From: Didymella arachidicola
Lineage: Eukaryota; Ascomycota; Dothideomycetes; Pleosporales; Didymellaceae
DNA length: 64,000 nt
Assembly (NCBI GenBank): GCA_016630955.3
Contig: CM050001.1
Location: forward strand, 620,001-684,000
Direction: 5' to 3'
The position numbers were made by a program, and so were the translations under genes. The notes under the pieces were generated by a model. The model ran no database searches. It worked only from the letters and a program-made list of their open reading frames with translations, and was not told the origin of the DNA. Each line of letters opens with the position of its first letter. Positions within the stretch are counted from its first letter, which is position 1. Shown here one piece after another: positions 45,065 to 57,937 of this stretch.

Positions 45065-46618
45065 ATGGTCGAGAAGCGCCCCGCCGCCGAGACCGCTGCT
45101 GGCGATGCAAAGCGCACGAAGCAGGCCGATGCTATTGCAGCCGCCAAAGCAAAGGCCGCAGAGATCAGGGCGCGCCTCGCTGCGAGGAAGGCAGAAGCCA
45201 ACGGTGCATCCCCAGCAGCACCTGCGCCTGCCGCTGCGCCCGCTGGTGAAGAAGACAAGATCGCAGCATTCAAGGCGCGCATGGCAGCGATGAAGGCTGG
45301 CAATGCTGCTGCGACCCCTGCGACACATGCCACGCCAGCCACACCAGAGTCCACAACAGGACCGCGATTCGCAACAACGCTGGGCAACCGCCGCGCAGAG
45401 ACACCTGCCATTGACACAAAATTCAAGCCTGCATCAGCGAAACCGAAAGACCAACAGCACGAAGAACATTTCAACCCCTACTATGACCCCAAGGCCGCCA
45501 GCCAACCAGGCGCGCGGACGCGGGTGTCGAAGCCGCTGCAATTCAACGAGCATGGCAAGTACCTCGACCAGGCCTCGAAGCTGCGAGCGCAAAGCCGATT
45601 GGAGCAAATCAAGAAGAAGCTTGCCTTGCAGGCACGGCGCGCTGGACTTGACGAGAACAGCGAACGTGGGTTTCTGGTACAGCAACCGCCAGATATCGAG
45701 TGGTGGGACGAGGGCATCCTGAAGGACAAGACGTACGACTGCATTGATGAGCCTGAGAAGGTCATGATCGACACCGACGACTCCATCATCACACTCTACG
45801 TCCAGCATCCGCCGCTGCTGAAGGCACCACAGGACCAGCGTTTGATCGAAGTCAAGCCACTCTACCTCACACCAAAAGAGCAGGCCAAGGCACGGCGAAT
45901 GCGTCGCGCGGAAGATCTCAAAGAAAAGCAGGCCAAGATTCGTCTCGGGCTTGAGCCACCCCCACCACCCAAGGTCAAGAGAGGAAACATGATGCGTGTC
46001 ATGGGCGAGCAAGCCATCGCCGACCCTACCGCGGTTGAGATGCTCGTCGAGCAGCAGATCGCACAACGAGAGAACGACCACGTCGAAGCAAATGAGGAAC
46101 GCAAGCTTGACAAGGACCAACGGCATGCGAAGCTGGAGAAGAACCAAGAGAAGGATGCGCAAAAGGGCCTGTACCTGTGTGTGTTCAAGGTCAACACCCT
46201 CGCATACGGCAAGCACCGGTATCAGATCGACATGAATGCGAAACAACACGCACTCACAGGCATCACTGTCTTCAATCCAGAACTCAACCTGGTCATTGTG
46301 GAAGGAGGCCTGCACTCGATCGAAAAGTACAAGAAGCTGATGCTGCAGCGCATAAAGTGGTCCGAGAACAGTGAGCCTACCGAAACGCAGCTGGAAAAGA
46401 CCGCGAACGATCCGCACTGGATGAAGAGTTTCGACGACAAGGGCAATCTCAAGGACCACTCACACAACAAGTGCACTCTACTGTTCGAAGGTGAGGTCAA
46501 GAGGCGTGCGTTCAGGAAATGGGGCTCCAAGATGTGCGAGACTGCTGGCGAGGCGAGAGAGGTCCTTAGCCGCAGCAAGCTCGACAGTCTTTGGGCGCTG
46601 GCGAAGAGCATTGACTGA
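45065..46618 (+). CDS. PRP3: U4/U6 snRNP component PRP3
   Basis: Single exon, 517 residues. The frame is open upstream to 44960 without another ATG; MVEKRPAAETA at 45065 is the first. The N-terminus is Ala/Lys-rich and disordered; HFNPYYDPKA and LQFNEHGKYL mark the PRP3 domain (about 135-370), and the C-terminus (about 380-510, with LYLCVFKVNTLAYGKHRYQI and VIVEGGLHSIEKYKKLMLQR) is the DUF1115/ferredoxin-like domain that binds U4/U6 and U6 RNA. It is a core part of the U4/U6.U5 tri-snRNP needed for spliceosome assembly in the nucleus. Confidence 0.96.
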   Translation: MVEKRPAAETAAGDAKRTKQADAIAAAKAKAAEIRARLAARKAEANGASPAAPAPAAAPAGEEDKIAAFKARMAAMKAGNAAATPATHATPATPESTTGPRFATTLGNRRAETPAIDTKFKPASAKPKDQQHEEHFNPYYDPKAASQPGARTRVSKPLQFNEHGKYLDQASKLRAQSRLEQIKKKLALQARRAGLDENSERGFLVQQPPDIEWWDEGILKDKTYDCIDEPEKVMIDTDDSIITLYVQHPPLLKAPQDQRLIEVKPLYLTPKEQAKARRMRRAEDLKEKQAKIRLGLEPPPPPKVKRGNMMRVMGEQAIADPTAVEMLVEQQIAQRENDHVEANEERKLDKDQRHAKLEKNQEKDAQKGLYLCVFKVNTLAYGKHRYQIDMNAKQHALTGITVFNPELNLVIVEGGLHSIEKYKKLMLQRIKWSENSEPTETQLEKTANDPHWMKSFDDKGNLKDHSHNKCTLLFEGEVKRRAFRKWGSKMCETAGEAREVLSRSKLDSLWALAKSID

Positions 46619-48523
46619 ATTTTGCGAATTCGATGATGTAAGTCTTACCTGCCTATCTTCGTAGACCTGAATCAAGACATTAATGCAATTTCTTCCGGCG
46701 CAGCGACAGACGTGAGATCCTCTCCGCAAGACCGCGGCACGAGTAGCCCCGGGCTTCCCCTGCTCGATGGCCCTATTCCTTCGTGACCGCTAACACTGAT
46801 GTGATGATACAAGCCTATGCGCATAAACCTTTGACCTCGTCGCAGACTCGCCCAAGACATCGGCATGCGGAACGGTAAGTCGATGCAGTATGGCTTTCAC
46901 TCATCTCGCGCCGCTGAGCTCCAGATCCCACCGAAGGCCTTGATATCTCTCTTCTCTTTCCAGAACTGTTACCGCTGTGCTGTGGTCATTGTATATAGCG
47001 ATGACACGCCTGACCTCTGCAGAAGCCCTAAAATTCTGCACCTATAACATCACTCTGCCGCCCCTCCCAGTGCCACTCAGAATCTGGACGGTCACGATAG
47101 ATTTACGAATCACATGAACTTCAGCATGTTTCTGTTTTCTTGTAATTGCTCCAAGTAATGCACTCGTGGCAAACGCGGTGCCTATTCGCCTTTCTTCAAT
47201 TCAATGTGAGTGCTACTGGAATTAATTCATTAACGCTCTTCCTCCTGCCCTTGCAAGATCTCATGCGATCCTTGGCACGATTGGACACGGGTTTCTGCGA
47301 TGCATTTGCCATTCTCGTGCGATCGGGACATCCTTCCTGATAATCGTCAAAGTTATTGTACCGCATTCATTCTTTCATATGCACACTCTAGGACCGCAGA
47401 CATCGAGACTTCAATACAACCACTCTTTTTCAACTGGCATTTGTACCCGCACCCGCCGGAATTATATACTGGTTGTGCCTGCCACCGTGCCGTATCAGTA
47501 TCTTGTTTCACCCTCAAAGCATCCATCTCCCTATCTGTTCTACGCTCTGACATCGCTCGAAAGTCACACACCATGAACGCATGTCTTCCAAATCGCTCCT
47601 TAGAAAAGCTATTTCCACTGCGTTCTGCTCGAAAGTCATACACCATAAACACATGCCTTTCAAATCGCCTCTCGGAATAGCTATGTTTCCTGCGTTCTGG
47701 GAGACCATCACACCAAATTATTAACGGGATCCTTAAATGTTCCCGTTCCTACCCTCGGTTTCTGATGTCCCAAAAGTGAGATAGATGAAGCCACATGTGT
47801 GTCTGCGCCCTGTCTGTCCTGCACAAAAGTAGTTTAGGCTGCAAACATGTCAAACGTATTCTTGACTGTCTTATGCTGTTTAGATGATCTGTCTGTCATT
47901 AGACATATCAGAAGCATCTGTCCGTAACTGTTCAAAACAACCACAAGTCGGCAACCTACGAAGAAGCTCGATTTTATGAGGAATAACTAGCCGGAACATT
48001 AAATAAACTCCCTCTGTTATACACGCCATGGCGACAACACATGGACCTATATAAGTTTGTGAGAATAAAGTCTACTTAGATTGAGGGTTTGTTACCTCTA
48101 TGTTAATATCCACTTCTAGTTAAATAAAAGCGTTGTGGTGTTAAATAGCTAGAAGCATACGTAGTAGGCCTGTCGCAGTATTCCTGCGAGTGATCACTTA
48201 AAAAGAACGAGCTTCGTCGTGGCAAGATCAGCGACAAGCGTAAGCGAGTGTTATTCATCTCAAGCTTCTTCATCTAATGCTTGAAGCGCCTCGGAGATTT
48301 GTCTGCTGCATCCTTGATGGAGAGTCGGGAGATGCCAACCACGTGGCTATTTCCGGTAATCCGTTTGGCTGTGAAACTCTTGTCCTAACTAGGGCCCGCA
48401 CACTAGTCTCCCACTCGACGACTAGTCAGGATTAATGCCCGTCGACACGCGTATGCATTGGTTCAAGAAGGGCTGTCGTACTGCAGCCCCCAGAAAATGG
48501 GATTACCTTCAACTCGAGACACC
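46619..48523. other. Gene-poor intergenic region
   Basis: About 1.9 kb, partly A/T-rich. The only structure recognised is a 72-bp tandem duplication at 47555-47698. No coding frame is convincing. Confidence 0.5.
47555..47698. repeat. Diverged 72-bp tandem duplication
   Basis: Copy one 47555-47626 and copy two 47627-47698 both begin GCTCGAAAGTCA and end GCGTTCT. The many differences between them are mostly transitions (for example CACACACC to CATACACC and CCATGAACGC to CCATAAACAC). Confidence 0.85.
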
Positions 48524-49946
48524 ATGGCAGCCTCGACGTTTGGTCTGTTGTTGACAGCTGCTGTACTCAATGCTGGCGGAGTTTCCAGGTCAGTCAATCC
48601 GTGAAACATTGCTGTTGTCTCATATGCTGATGCTAGGAACAAGCTCTGGACCATCGAGCCAATACTCTTGCGACAGCGTTGAAAGCGGCTATCGCTGCAA
48701 CACCAAGTTGTCTCATTCCTGGGGCCAGTATTCGCCTTGGTTTGCTGTCCCATCAGACATTGATCTTACGCCTCCCAAAGACTGCGAAGTGACTTTTGCG
48801 AATGTGCTATCTCGCCATGGCGGCCGCGACCCAACTCAGTCTAAGACCACTACATATCGTGCTCTTATCATTAGTATTCAACAGAGTGCAACAGCGTTCC
48901 CTAGCGATTACAAGTTTCTGCAGCACTACAACTATACTCTCGGTGCCGATGACTTGACGGATTTTGGAAGGCAAGAAATGGTCAATTCAGGGAAGCATTT
49001 CGTCAAAAGATACGGAAAGCTCGTGCAAAAGTACACGCCTTTCGTGCGATCTGCTGGACAAGACCGTGTAGTAGAATCTGCGCAGAAGTGGCTCACAGGC
49101 GTGGCGGAATCGTTAAGGACGCAAACAAAGGCGATTGACGTCGTCATACCGGAGGCCACGACATCCAACAGCACCCTATCCCACGATACGTGCCCTGCAT
49201 TCGAGAGTGGCCCCTACAGCGATCTCGGATCCAGTGCCCAGAAGGCATGGTCTACACAATTCGTGCCGCCGATCCAGAAGCGCATCAACGGCGCTCTCGG
49301 TACGAATCTCACCACAGCCTCCATGATCAATTTGATGGATCTATGCCCCTACGACACTATAGCGACCCTCAATACCACAGCGTCTCCTTTCTGCCAGCTG
49401 TTTACTGAGGATGAGTGGCACTCTTACGACTATTACCAAACCCTGGGCAAATTTTACGGGTACGGAGCTGGCAACCCACTCGGCGCAACCCAAGGTGTCG
49501 GATATGTGAATGAGCTTCTTGCAAGATTGACTGAAACACCTGTAATCGACCATACCAATACCAACACGACCCTGGATTCGGCCGCCGCAACTTTCCCTCT
49601 GCACAACAAGGTTTATGCAGACTTCAGCCACGACAACGACATGAGCGGGATCTTCGCAGCACTTGGGCTTTACAACAACACGAGACTGTCGAATACCACT
49701 ATAGAGAGTGCTGGGAGGACTGGGTTCTCGGCGGCATGGACAGTTCCGTTTGCTGCTAGGATGTATGTGGAGAAGCTGCAGTGCAAACATGAAAAGGAGG
49801 AGTTTGTTCGAGTCGTTGTTAATGATCGTGTGCAACCTCTGAGGTTCTGCGGCGGTGACAAGCATGGCAGATGCACGTTGAGTCGATTTGTGGAAAGCCA
49901 AGGATTTGCCAAAGGTGATGGGGCCTGGAACAGATGCTACGTTTGA
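48524..49946 (+). CDS. Secreted histidine acid phosphatase, phytase-like
   Basis: Model: exon 48524-48588 (signal peptide, MAASTFGLLLTAAVL) and exon 48644-49946, 455 residues. The donor AG|GTCAGT is clear; two acceptors keep phase (48643 AAG or 48657 GAG), so about five residues after the signal peptide are uncertain. An in-frame ATG at 48497 would add nine residues. The mature protein shows CDSVESGYRC and SHSWGQYSPWF, typical of PhyA-type enzymes, the catalytic RHGGRDP (RHGxRxP, about 79-85) and the proton-donor motif SHDND (about 350-354). At least seven N-x-S/T sites fit secretion. It should hydrolyse phosphate monoesters, possibly phytate. Confidence 0.9.
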
Positions 49947-50692
49947 AGAATTCTTTCAGATTTGGTAATTTCTCTTTGAGCCTGCTGGGCTGTTGCATAT
50001 GTCGTCATTCACTCAAGTACGTTCAGATGCCGACTACGGGACTCTAATCGAGTGAATCTTGCTGCATTGATATGATAACCTGGCTGCTCCCACTGTGTAC
50101 CCAGAAGATGCTTAACTTCATACCACAGAACAATGCTAAGTATCTGTAAGGAGCTTGTAAGACAGAAAGAAATCTAAGTAGCTCGTAAGCTACTGCTAGC
50201 AGATACGCGAACATTACGTGACGATAAGTAGAAAGTCTGGTCAGGCGAACTGTTCCGCGAAATATCAGAGTTGTCGGCGATGTCATCAGCAGGATTTGGG
50301 CCAGGAATTGATATGTATAGACTGCTATTTAGAGCTGCACGGCTTCATTACAGCTATTACTTGGTGTGAATGCAGCGCAAGTCTTGGCAGAACTACATTC
50401 CAATCCCGTCACTTTGGAAGCAGTTTGTTCGCATTCTCTCTATGAAAGCCACACACACCTCACGCGCTCATATAGCATGTTACTGTATAGCGCCTTGCTC
50501 AAACTGCCTGCTACCATTTGGATGTGCTATCTGAGGTTTGTTTGACTAGCAGACCGGGGCAGATGCCTGTCTCTATATAATCAGCGACTAAGAGCAGTGT
50601 GAATGCCTCCAAAGCAGGGATATTTGAACGTCTGACGAGCTGTAAGCCGCTGTAGTGGGTCAGATCATTCAAACCTTGGGTCAAGTCTTTGA
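49947..50692. other. Intergenic region
   Basis: About 750 bp, moderately A/T-rich, no supported gene. The missing start of the PAN-domain gene should lie here, but no in-phase signal peptide was found. Confidence 0.4.
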
Positions 50693-52061
50693 ACGTCGAG
50701 TCAACATCTGTCCACTTTGAGAACGGCACGCGTGGGATATGATCTGCCGTGCGTTCTTGGCGATCTGACATGGACCTCTACCTCGACCTTCGAGGGCTAC
50801 ATTGAAGCATGCGCAAGCAACGCCCAGTGCATCGATGTCTCGTAAGCACCGTGCCATTCAACTTGTTATTTAGGGCTATCATACTGTCTTGTTCAGGTAC
50901 GTTAAAGGCGCGTGCTACTTGAAGCAAACCTTGACAACGCTCTCTGATGTCGAGTATGCTTGGACGGCACAGTTGATCGACGCCCAACCTGTTTCGCCAA
51001 GTGCCAGTGCGACCCCGACCGGCCCAGCGGCACTGTCTTGCGTTAACAGTGCGGATAACGGAAAGTCATATATTTCGAAGAGCGGAAAGACATTCGCCGT
51101 TAAATGTGGGATCGGTCACGCTGGTGGTGACATGGGATCCGCTGATAGCACGACTTTTGAGAGCTGCATGGATCTCTGCGCCACCACAGATGGCTGTTTG
51201 TATGTCTCGTGGGTATATGGCACATGTTATCTCAAGAGCGCACTCAACGAAGGACTCAGTCTAGGCCACGTCTGGACTGGCCGATTGAGCAGCGCGCCGT
51301 CTTCGCAGGCATCACCGGTGTCGTCGACAAGTTCTTCTTCCACATTCTCGATAGTTTCAGCTACCTCCACTTCGATTACTATGAGCTTGCTGGTATCTTC
51401 AAGTACAACTGCAACCCTGGACCCCACTCCGTCGGCATCCACTCCATCAATATCCACTCCTTCAGTATTCACTCCTTCAGTATCTACTCCTACGGACTCC
51501 ACCCCTTCCGCGCCCATCACAAGCTCGAGCAGCACACCGAGCTTATCAGCATCTTTGGTTGCAACCTCGAGCTCAACCTCAACCAGCTCTCCAGCTCCCC
51601 CAGTAGCGACTTTCTGTCTGAAGTTCGCAACTCCGGGGTATACAATGACTGGCAGAATCCTCAACTCAATCGCTAACAACGCAAACATTATTCTAGGAAA
51701 CACATATCCTGTCGTTCTGTTTAAGCTGGACGATGCGGGCCGACTATCCACTGCCAGTGGCAATTACGTCTCTCCGGTTGTGAACAACCAGCCTTGGGTT
51801 GCCCTTCGTCAACTCGCTCCTGGTGTTGTTGCATCTAAACCGGACCAGTACCCGCGTGTATACTGCTCGATCACCGCGGACCAGCTCCTCCAATGCAGTG
51901 TTACAGATCGCGCGTACACATACAAATCCTGGCAAATTTCACGTGATACCGCGCCACAAGCAGCACATCTGGTAGACCGCGATAAGGTTCCGTCTTCTAC
52001 AGGTGACGTGTACTTTCAAATGGGAGTTGTGCCTAAGGAGCTGTGTCCGACGAACGGCTAA
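50693..52061 (+). CDS. PAN/Apple-domain Ser/Thr-rich surface protein, 5' end unresolved
   Basis: Two exons are visible: one ending at 50841 and one at 50897-52061 (55-nt intron). Across the junction the protein reads FEGYIEACASNAQCIDVS then YVKGACYLKQTL, a PAN/Apple half-domain. A second, complete PAN-like unit follows (CGIGHAGGDMGSADSTTFES, GCLYVSWVYGTCYLK). Then comes a Ser/Thr/Pro-rich stretch with STPS-type repeats (about 51420-51520), as in O-glycosylated cell-wall proteins, and a C-terminal domain of about 150 residues (FCLKFATPGYTMTG onward) that I do not recognise. Upstream the frame opens only at 50693, with no ATG and no signal peptide, so the 5' end is an unseen exon or has been lost. 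Confidence 0.7.
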
Positions 52062-52991
52062 TTGCGTGCGAAGGTCGTGCATCTATACAAGGATAGTACA
52101 TAATACGTAATGCAAAATTATTACTTTAGTAGGTTCAAGCTTAGTAGCTATTCACACCAAGACAGTACTGCACTGTACAAACCACTTCTCTATTGAAAAC
52201 TGTATATCTACCCTAATAGCGGTTGCATATAAGCTTTGATTATGTTCGTATATTAGCAACGGTGTGACAATCAATTTCCTGATTACAAAGCTAAGAAATA
52301 AAACATTTGCTCTTCAGCACGTTTTGGTTAGAGAAACAGAATCTGCAAGACATACTAAAGCAGAAAAAACAGACTATCTAATAAGACTATATACGAAAAA
52401 TAGGAGGTTCCTTTCTTATCATACTATACTAACTTTAAACCTCAAAGCCCTGCTTGCACACTACGTGCGCCTTGGAACATGATCAAATTCTCTATCTTTT
52501 CAACAGCTCCTTGTCAAGCCCTCTCTTTTTCCTATAACACTATCTTAAACTATGTACTGATATTCTTCCACACATACCTTACCAGGCTGCTTATGCATGC
52601 ATGAGCCTCGTAGATTCGTGGTAGCGGTTCTAATAGAAAGTGATTTAACCCTAAACGCAGTGTAGCCATACGGGATCATCGCAGTAGTCGCAGCGATAGA
52701 TGGTGAATCCCCATTTCGGGTGATAACGAGGATGTGAATAACCAGCAAGCATCCTTGATGGTGTCCCGGACAAAGAGAATTGGTCGCATTTGCGCAGTGG
52801 CGACCAATACCGTCCTGTGAAGTTTTGTCACTTGGCTCAAAGGGCTAGAGAAGCGAGTTTTGGGCGCTCAGAACGTTAAAAATACTGTATTCCTGTTCAA
52901 GGTCTCTATAGTAGATCGTTGGCGATCCAAGTGGGACGAATTCCGCACAGATGTCTTAATCATCATGGATTTCACTAGCCTCGTTCACTAC
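52062..52991. other. A/T-rich intergenic region
   Basis: About 930 bp of A/T-rich sequence between the PAN-domain gene and the 3' end of Listerin. No gene recognised. Confidence 0.5.
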
Positions 52992-55900
52992 TTAGCCATA
53001 GTTGAACGGATTCCTGCACAATGGACAGCTGCTGCTCCCACTACTCTTGAACCACTTAAACAGACAAGCACCATGGAACGCATTCCTACATGTCCCACAC
53101 TTCTTATCCGGCACCTTTCTATCAGGCCCAACAATGCTGTAGCAGATGGCACATTCGGTCTGACCCTTCAGCGCACCTTCCACGTTCCTCCTCCATGTGC
53201 TCAGCGCATCGATCAAGCTGCCATTGAAGATGGTGATCGCGCCGAGTGAGGTACGCAGCCACGACTGCCACTTCTGCTCGTTGACGGCGACGCGGTTAAG
53301 ACCCTCAATGTGCGCATTTGCGAGCGGGAATGCGGGAGGAAGCGAGATGCGCATCGACATGGTCTGCTCGTCAAGGATGTACGAGGCAGTGATTTCGCGA
53401 GCGCGAGGCGCGACGCGGACGGCGAAGGTGTCGTCAGTCGCTGTTCCAGCCCATGTACTCACGCTTTCGAGCGCTGCGTTGATGACGGGCGGCGAGATGT
53501 TCTTCTCCGTCCAGGGCTCGAGGGTCACAGCGATGGCGCGCGATTTGCTTGTCAGTGCGTTGAACCACGCCTTTGTCAAAGAAGGGGTGTGAAGGAGTGT
53601 GAGGTAGTAGAGATGGGTCAATAGCCACTGGACATCCTGCTTTGGTGATTCCTGATCGGCTGTGTACGTTGTGACGTCGAACTTTGATACATCGGCTGGC
53701 TTGTTGTGCGCATGACCGAGGAAGTCAAACGTGAAGTCGAGCAGACCAGGAAGGTGGTCACCCTCCTTGATGTGGTCGATGTAGTCGTTTTTGACCTTGA
53801 AGGAGGCGTGTTCGAGGTGATCATAGACGAGAAGCCAGCTCAGCAGGTAACCTCTCAACGAGAGAGGAACGGCTCGCTCAAAATTGACCTCGGCCAACGC
53901 AACGACTGTGGGCGCTTCCATGATGAGAGAGAGCAGTTCTTCAGGGAGACGGGCCGTGGTCTTTGACAATGCGGCATCGATCGAGACTTGTTCCTGTGCA
54001 GCGGGTATTTGCTTGTGCAAGATGTCGAAAGCAGTGTGTTGAACTGGTTGCGACTCCACGTACAACAGCGGATACAATTCTTCCGTAGAATCGAGGTGCT
54101 TGAGCGGTACCTTCGCGATCTGGCGCGCAAGGACTTCATTCACCATCTTCAGAGGTTGGTGGAACTCGTCTGGAAAGTGCTGCGAATGCTTGAGCAGGTT
54201 GATCAGGCCTGTAGCAACTGAACGCTCGGTCTCCTTCCAAGCCTCCAAGAGGTCATCGTTTGGCTCTTCACCCTCGGTTAGTTTGCGCAGCTGCTCGTAG
54301 AGCTTGAGCGAGGCGTATGTGAATGGAATGGGGCTGCTGGCTTCTGCTTCAGAGCTTTGCAACTCAGTCGTACTTGACCATGCTGTTGAAAGGGCGTTCA
54401 GGATATCCGCCCAATGCTCGCCATACAAGTCGCTCATTAACGGGATCAGGGCGGTCAACACACGACACACCTCAGCCCTGGTCTCGACTGATCCGTGTGC
54501 GGCATCCAGCCATGGCACGACATGCTTGACGAAGAAGACAAGGCGCTGCTTGGCAATGCTCTCCGTTATTCCGTCCTGGGAAAGCACTGTGTTGAGAACC
54601 GCTAGTTGGCTGAGCCCTTCTTGAGGCTTGGAGTCTATGTCAAGGCCTGTCAGATCAGCAATTATTTCGTTACACATGCGCTCGCAGGTCTTTGATGCAG
54701 CAAGCGGCTCTTCGAAAGCAGCAAGAAAACCCAGCAGCGGGATGACTTGTTTACTCCTCCGGACGGTCTTCAATGCATCCTGCATCTCGGCAGTCCACGA
54801 ACTCTTCCACCCATGGTATGTAATGGCTTGAGACACCAAAGAGCTGTACGCGCGTGCGGTATAGTATGCCTGAGTCGATGAACTGGAGTCGATCTGTCCA
54901 AGCAGACCTAGACTCCATGACAACAGAGCATTCTCGCCACCCAGATTCCTTGCCAACGAGGACATTGATCCATGCACGCCGGTGAGCTCCTGTGTCTTGA
55001 AGCCGGCGGCATCAGACTTGAAGGCCATCGCATCGTTCTCTGTATCAGCATTGTAATCGGCCCAGAGACCGTTGGCGCCAGCAAGACCGAGGTTGTCATC
55101 GACGAGCTGCTCAGTCAAAGCGATGTTGCGAAGGTATGCATCTCGTACTTCGATGGGTGCAGTCTGGACTCCGAAGTGAGGTAATCTTGAGAGCTTTGCC
55201 ACATACTGTGCAATGCGGTATGCAGCGGAGTAGCCATCCGCATCGCGGCTCATCGTCCTGACATCAGCTGACGCCACAGTTGGGTCAACGAGATATGTAG
55301 CACCACCAAGACAACTTGCGATAGCAAGCGCAGAGCTCGGCGCCGAGTCCAGGAATGGCGCTAGAGTCGCGTTCCAGTCGTCAATGCTCGGGAACAGGTT
55401 TGCGTTCTCCTCCCAGGTCTCGGCGGGCTTCGACGACTTTTCTGCTAGCTCCACCAGAGTTTCCACCGATACCGAGGATGGGGTTGCTTCCCGCAGGCCT
55501 TGGTGGATGAGATCATGTATCGAGTTCTGCGTGCCAGCATTAGAAGCCAAGACAGTCTGGATGGATGCACTGACGGTCGCTGCACTTTGCGCGATCTCGT
55601 CATTGGGTGATTCGGAAGCACGCAACAAAGCTTGGAGGAGCTCCCCGCCTTTTGGTGTAGCGGCAAAGTCTCGCAGCATGGATGGATTTGACTTGACGAT
55701 GTGACGCAAACCTTGCAATGAATAAGGTGCATGCTGCGATATAGATAACGACTGCGTTAAGTAAGCTAGAACATCATCGGTGGTCTCTGGGGCGAGGATC
55801 TTGGCCTGCGACTGGAGAATGCGGGAGAAAGATTCCCACTCCAAGGAGCCCTCGACAGCCTCGTGCACGCTGGACTTGACGTAGCTCTGCAGTTCAGTAT

Positions 55901-57937
55901 CGGAGCTGGCTAGGTCGAAGGACGCTGGCATCCTGGGCGACGTGAGCAGCGCCTCGAGGGTCTTGGTCTTGACTGAAGAATCATCTGCTTTCAAGACTGT
56001 CTTGAGTGATGCAGTCCACGCACCCTTGAAGAATGGGGAATCTGAGAAGGAGTAAAGGATGTCGACCAGGTATGTCGAAGAAGGCGATAGGATGATGGCA
56101 GGCAGGTCTTCTTGTACAAAACGCTCGAGCTGCTGTGCAGCGGGACCGACAGGCAAGTTCTTGCTGCGGGACAGCAGAGCTGCGATGGTACCTGCAGCAC
56201 CGTATGGCTTTCCATTCCTGTTCTTGATGACTGCGAGGGCCTCTGTGACGATGGACGCTTCTGCGTCTCTGATGGACTGGGCCAGTTGCGATGTTGCGCT
56301 GGCCTTCAGAGCCTGTTCCTGCAATGTGGCATATCGTTTGCCGTGCTGCAATACAGCTGTCTGCGACTTGTCGTAGTCTTTCGACTGCTCTGGTGCAGAA
56401 GTCTTGATGTCGTCCACCAGACGCTGTGCATACTGCGGCCACTGCCCAGACAAGGCGACTGCCACTCCGTCTACGTTCAAGGCCTTGGTAAGCAGGCTGC
56501 TCGCGTTGGCGGGGAGGTTCCACTGCGATGTCTCCACTGACGGACGCAGGTACTGGCTAAGGATGGGCAGCAGCATCTCCTGTATGAACGTCGCCTTGTC
56601 GCTGTCGGACAATCGAGCGTTAACAAGCGCGACTATGGCAAAGTATGCGGTATATGCGGCGTCCTGGCTGTACTTGGGCTCGTTCTTGCTGGTGATACCA
56701 GCCTGCAGCGCGCTGAGCAGCTCCGCGGCATCGGCGGCCTGGCTGGGCAAGACCTCTGCGGGGACGGCCTGGAGCAGCTCAACTAGACGTGCCCAGTAGT
56801 CCTGAGGGCCGAACTGCGAGCCCTTCTTGAGGAACTGCCGCAGCCGCCTGTCGACGGGCGTCTTGCTCTTGTAGTGTGTGGTCCATGCGGCAGGGTGTGC
56901 TGCCGTCAGCTGGATGAGGGCTTCGATGTAGTCGCAGGCGGAGCCGGTCTGGTCCGAGTGGAGGGCGCCGGAGAGGTAGGCCTTGGTGATGGTCTCGAGG
57001 TTCGCGCCGACAGCGTCGGGCTGCTTGGCGAGGCACGTCTTCAGCAGGCGGTGCAGCGAGCGCCGGATCGCGACGTCCGGGTGCGAGGCGAAGTCCCACA
57101 GCTTCTTCTCACCAAGCAGCGCATCGTAGTCGCTCTGGAACCGGGCCAGCTCCTCGGGCGCGAGGTTTGCCAGCAGCGAGCCCAGCAAGGCGAGGCACGC
57201 CGACACGACGCGGCTGTACTTGGCCTGCGCATCGTCGGCGCTGACAATGCGCTCGTCGCTCAGCGTGGCGACGCTCTCCTTGGCGACGGCATCGCGGCAG
57301 TACTCGAGGATGGGCTGCTGGTAGGCCTTGCGGATGTTCTGCAGCTTCTCGGGCGTCGCGAAGACGAGGCGCAGCGCCTTCTGCGTCGCTTCCACCACGG
57401 CGCGGTCGCTGTCGTAGAGGCCGCACAGCCAGGCGGCGACGCTCTTGGGCATGTGGCGGGCGATGCGCCTGCCGGCCGACACCGCCAGCAGGCCGTGGAC
57501 GGCGTGCGCCAGCTGGCGGACGCCTTTGGCATTGTCGATCGAGGTGCGCGGGTACACAGTCACCTGATTGCTCTTAGTATCTAAAGACTACTGCGGCTCT
57601 CTCTACAGCTACTCCAGATGCGACTGACCCATGCTTCCAGCACGCCCTCCTCCACCGGCTCCTGCAGCCCCGCGACATACGCCTGGAGGTCCTCGAGCGC
57701 CTTTGCCTTGGTTGTGCTGTCCTTTTTCGAGAGGTTGCGGAAGTATACCACGACGTTGGGGTCCGACACGGCGCTGAGGTTGGGCGGCTCCGCGACATAC
57801 GACAGCTGCGACGCGCTGCCGCCGAAGCTCCCACCAAAGCTCCCACCAAAGCTCCCACCACCAAACACGGGGGCACTGCCAAACGTCGAGGCTGCACGCG
57901 CGCTGCTGGCCGCCGCCTTGGCCGAGCGCTTGCTCAT
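52992..57937 (-). CDS. LTN1: Listerin E3 ubiquitin ligase (ribosome-associated quality control)
   Basis: Exons 57629-57937 and 52992-57563 (65-nt intron) give 1626 residues, near the yeast size. The N-terminus has four GGSF-type repeats (about 57820-57870), then the conserved start KALEDLQAYV and, across the splice, EAW-VTVYPRTSIDNAKGVRQ, characteristic of Listerin. The middle is a long HEAT-like helical solenoid. The C-terminus holds a RING-CH-type finger: CAICYSIVG, KCGTCRNAFHGACLFKWF and CPLCRNPF supply the zinc ligands. Listerin ubiquitylates nascent chains stalled on 60S subunits in the cytosol. Head to head with RAD3. Confidence 0.96.
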
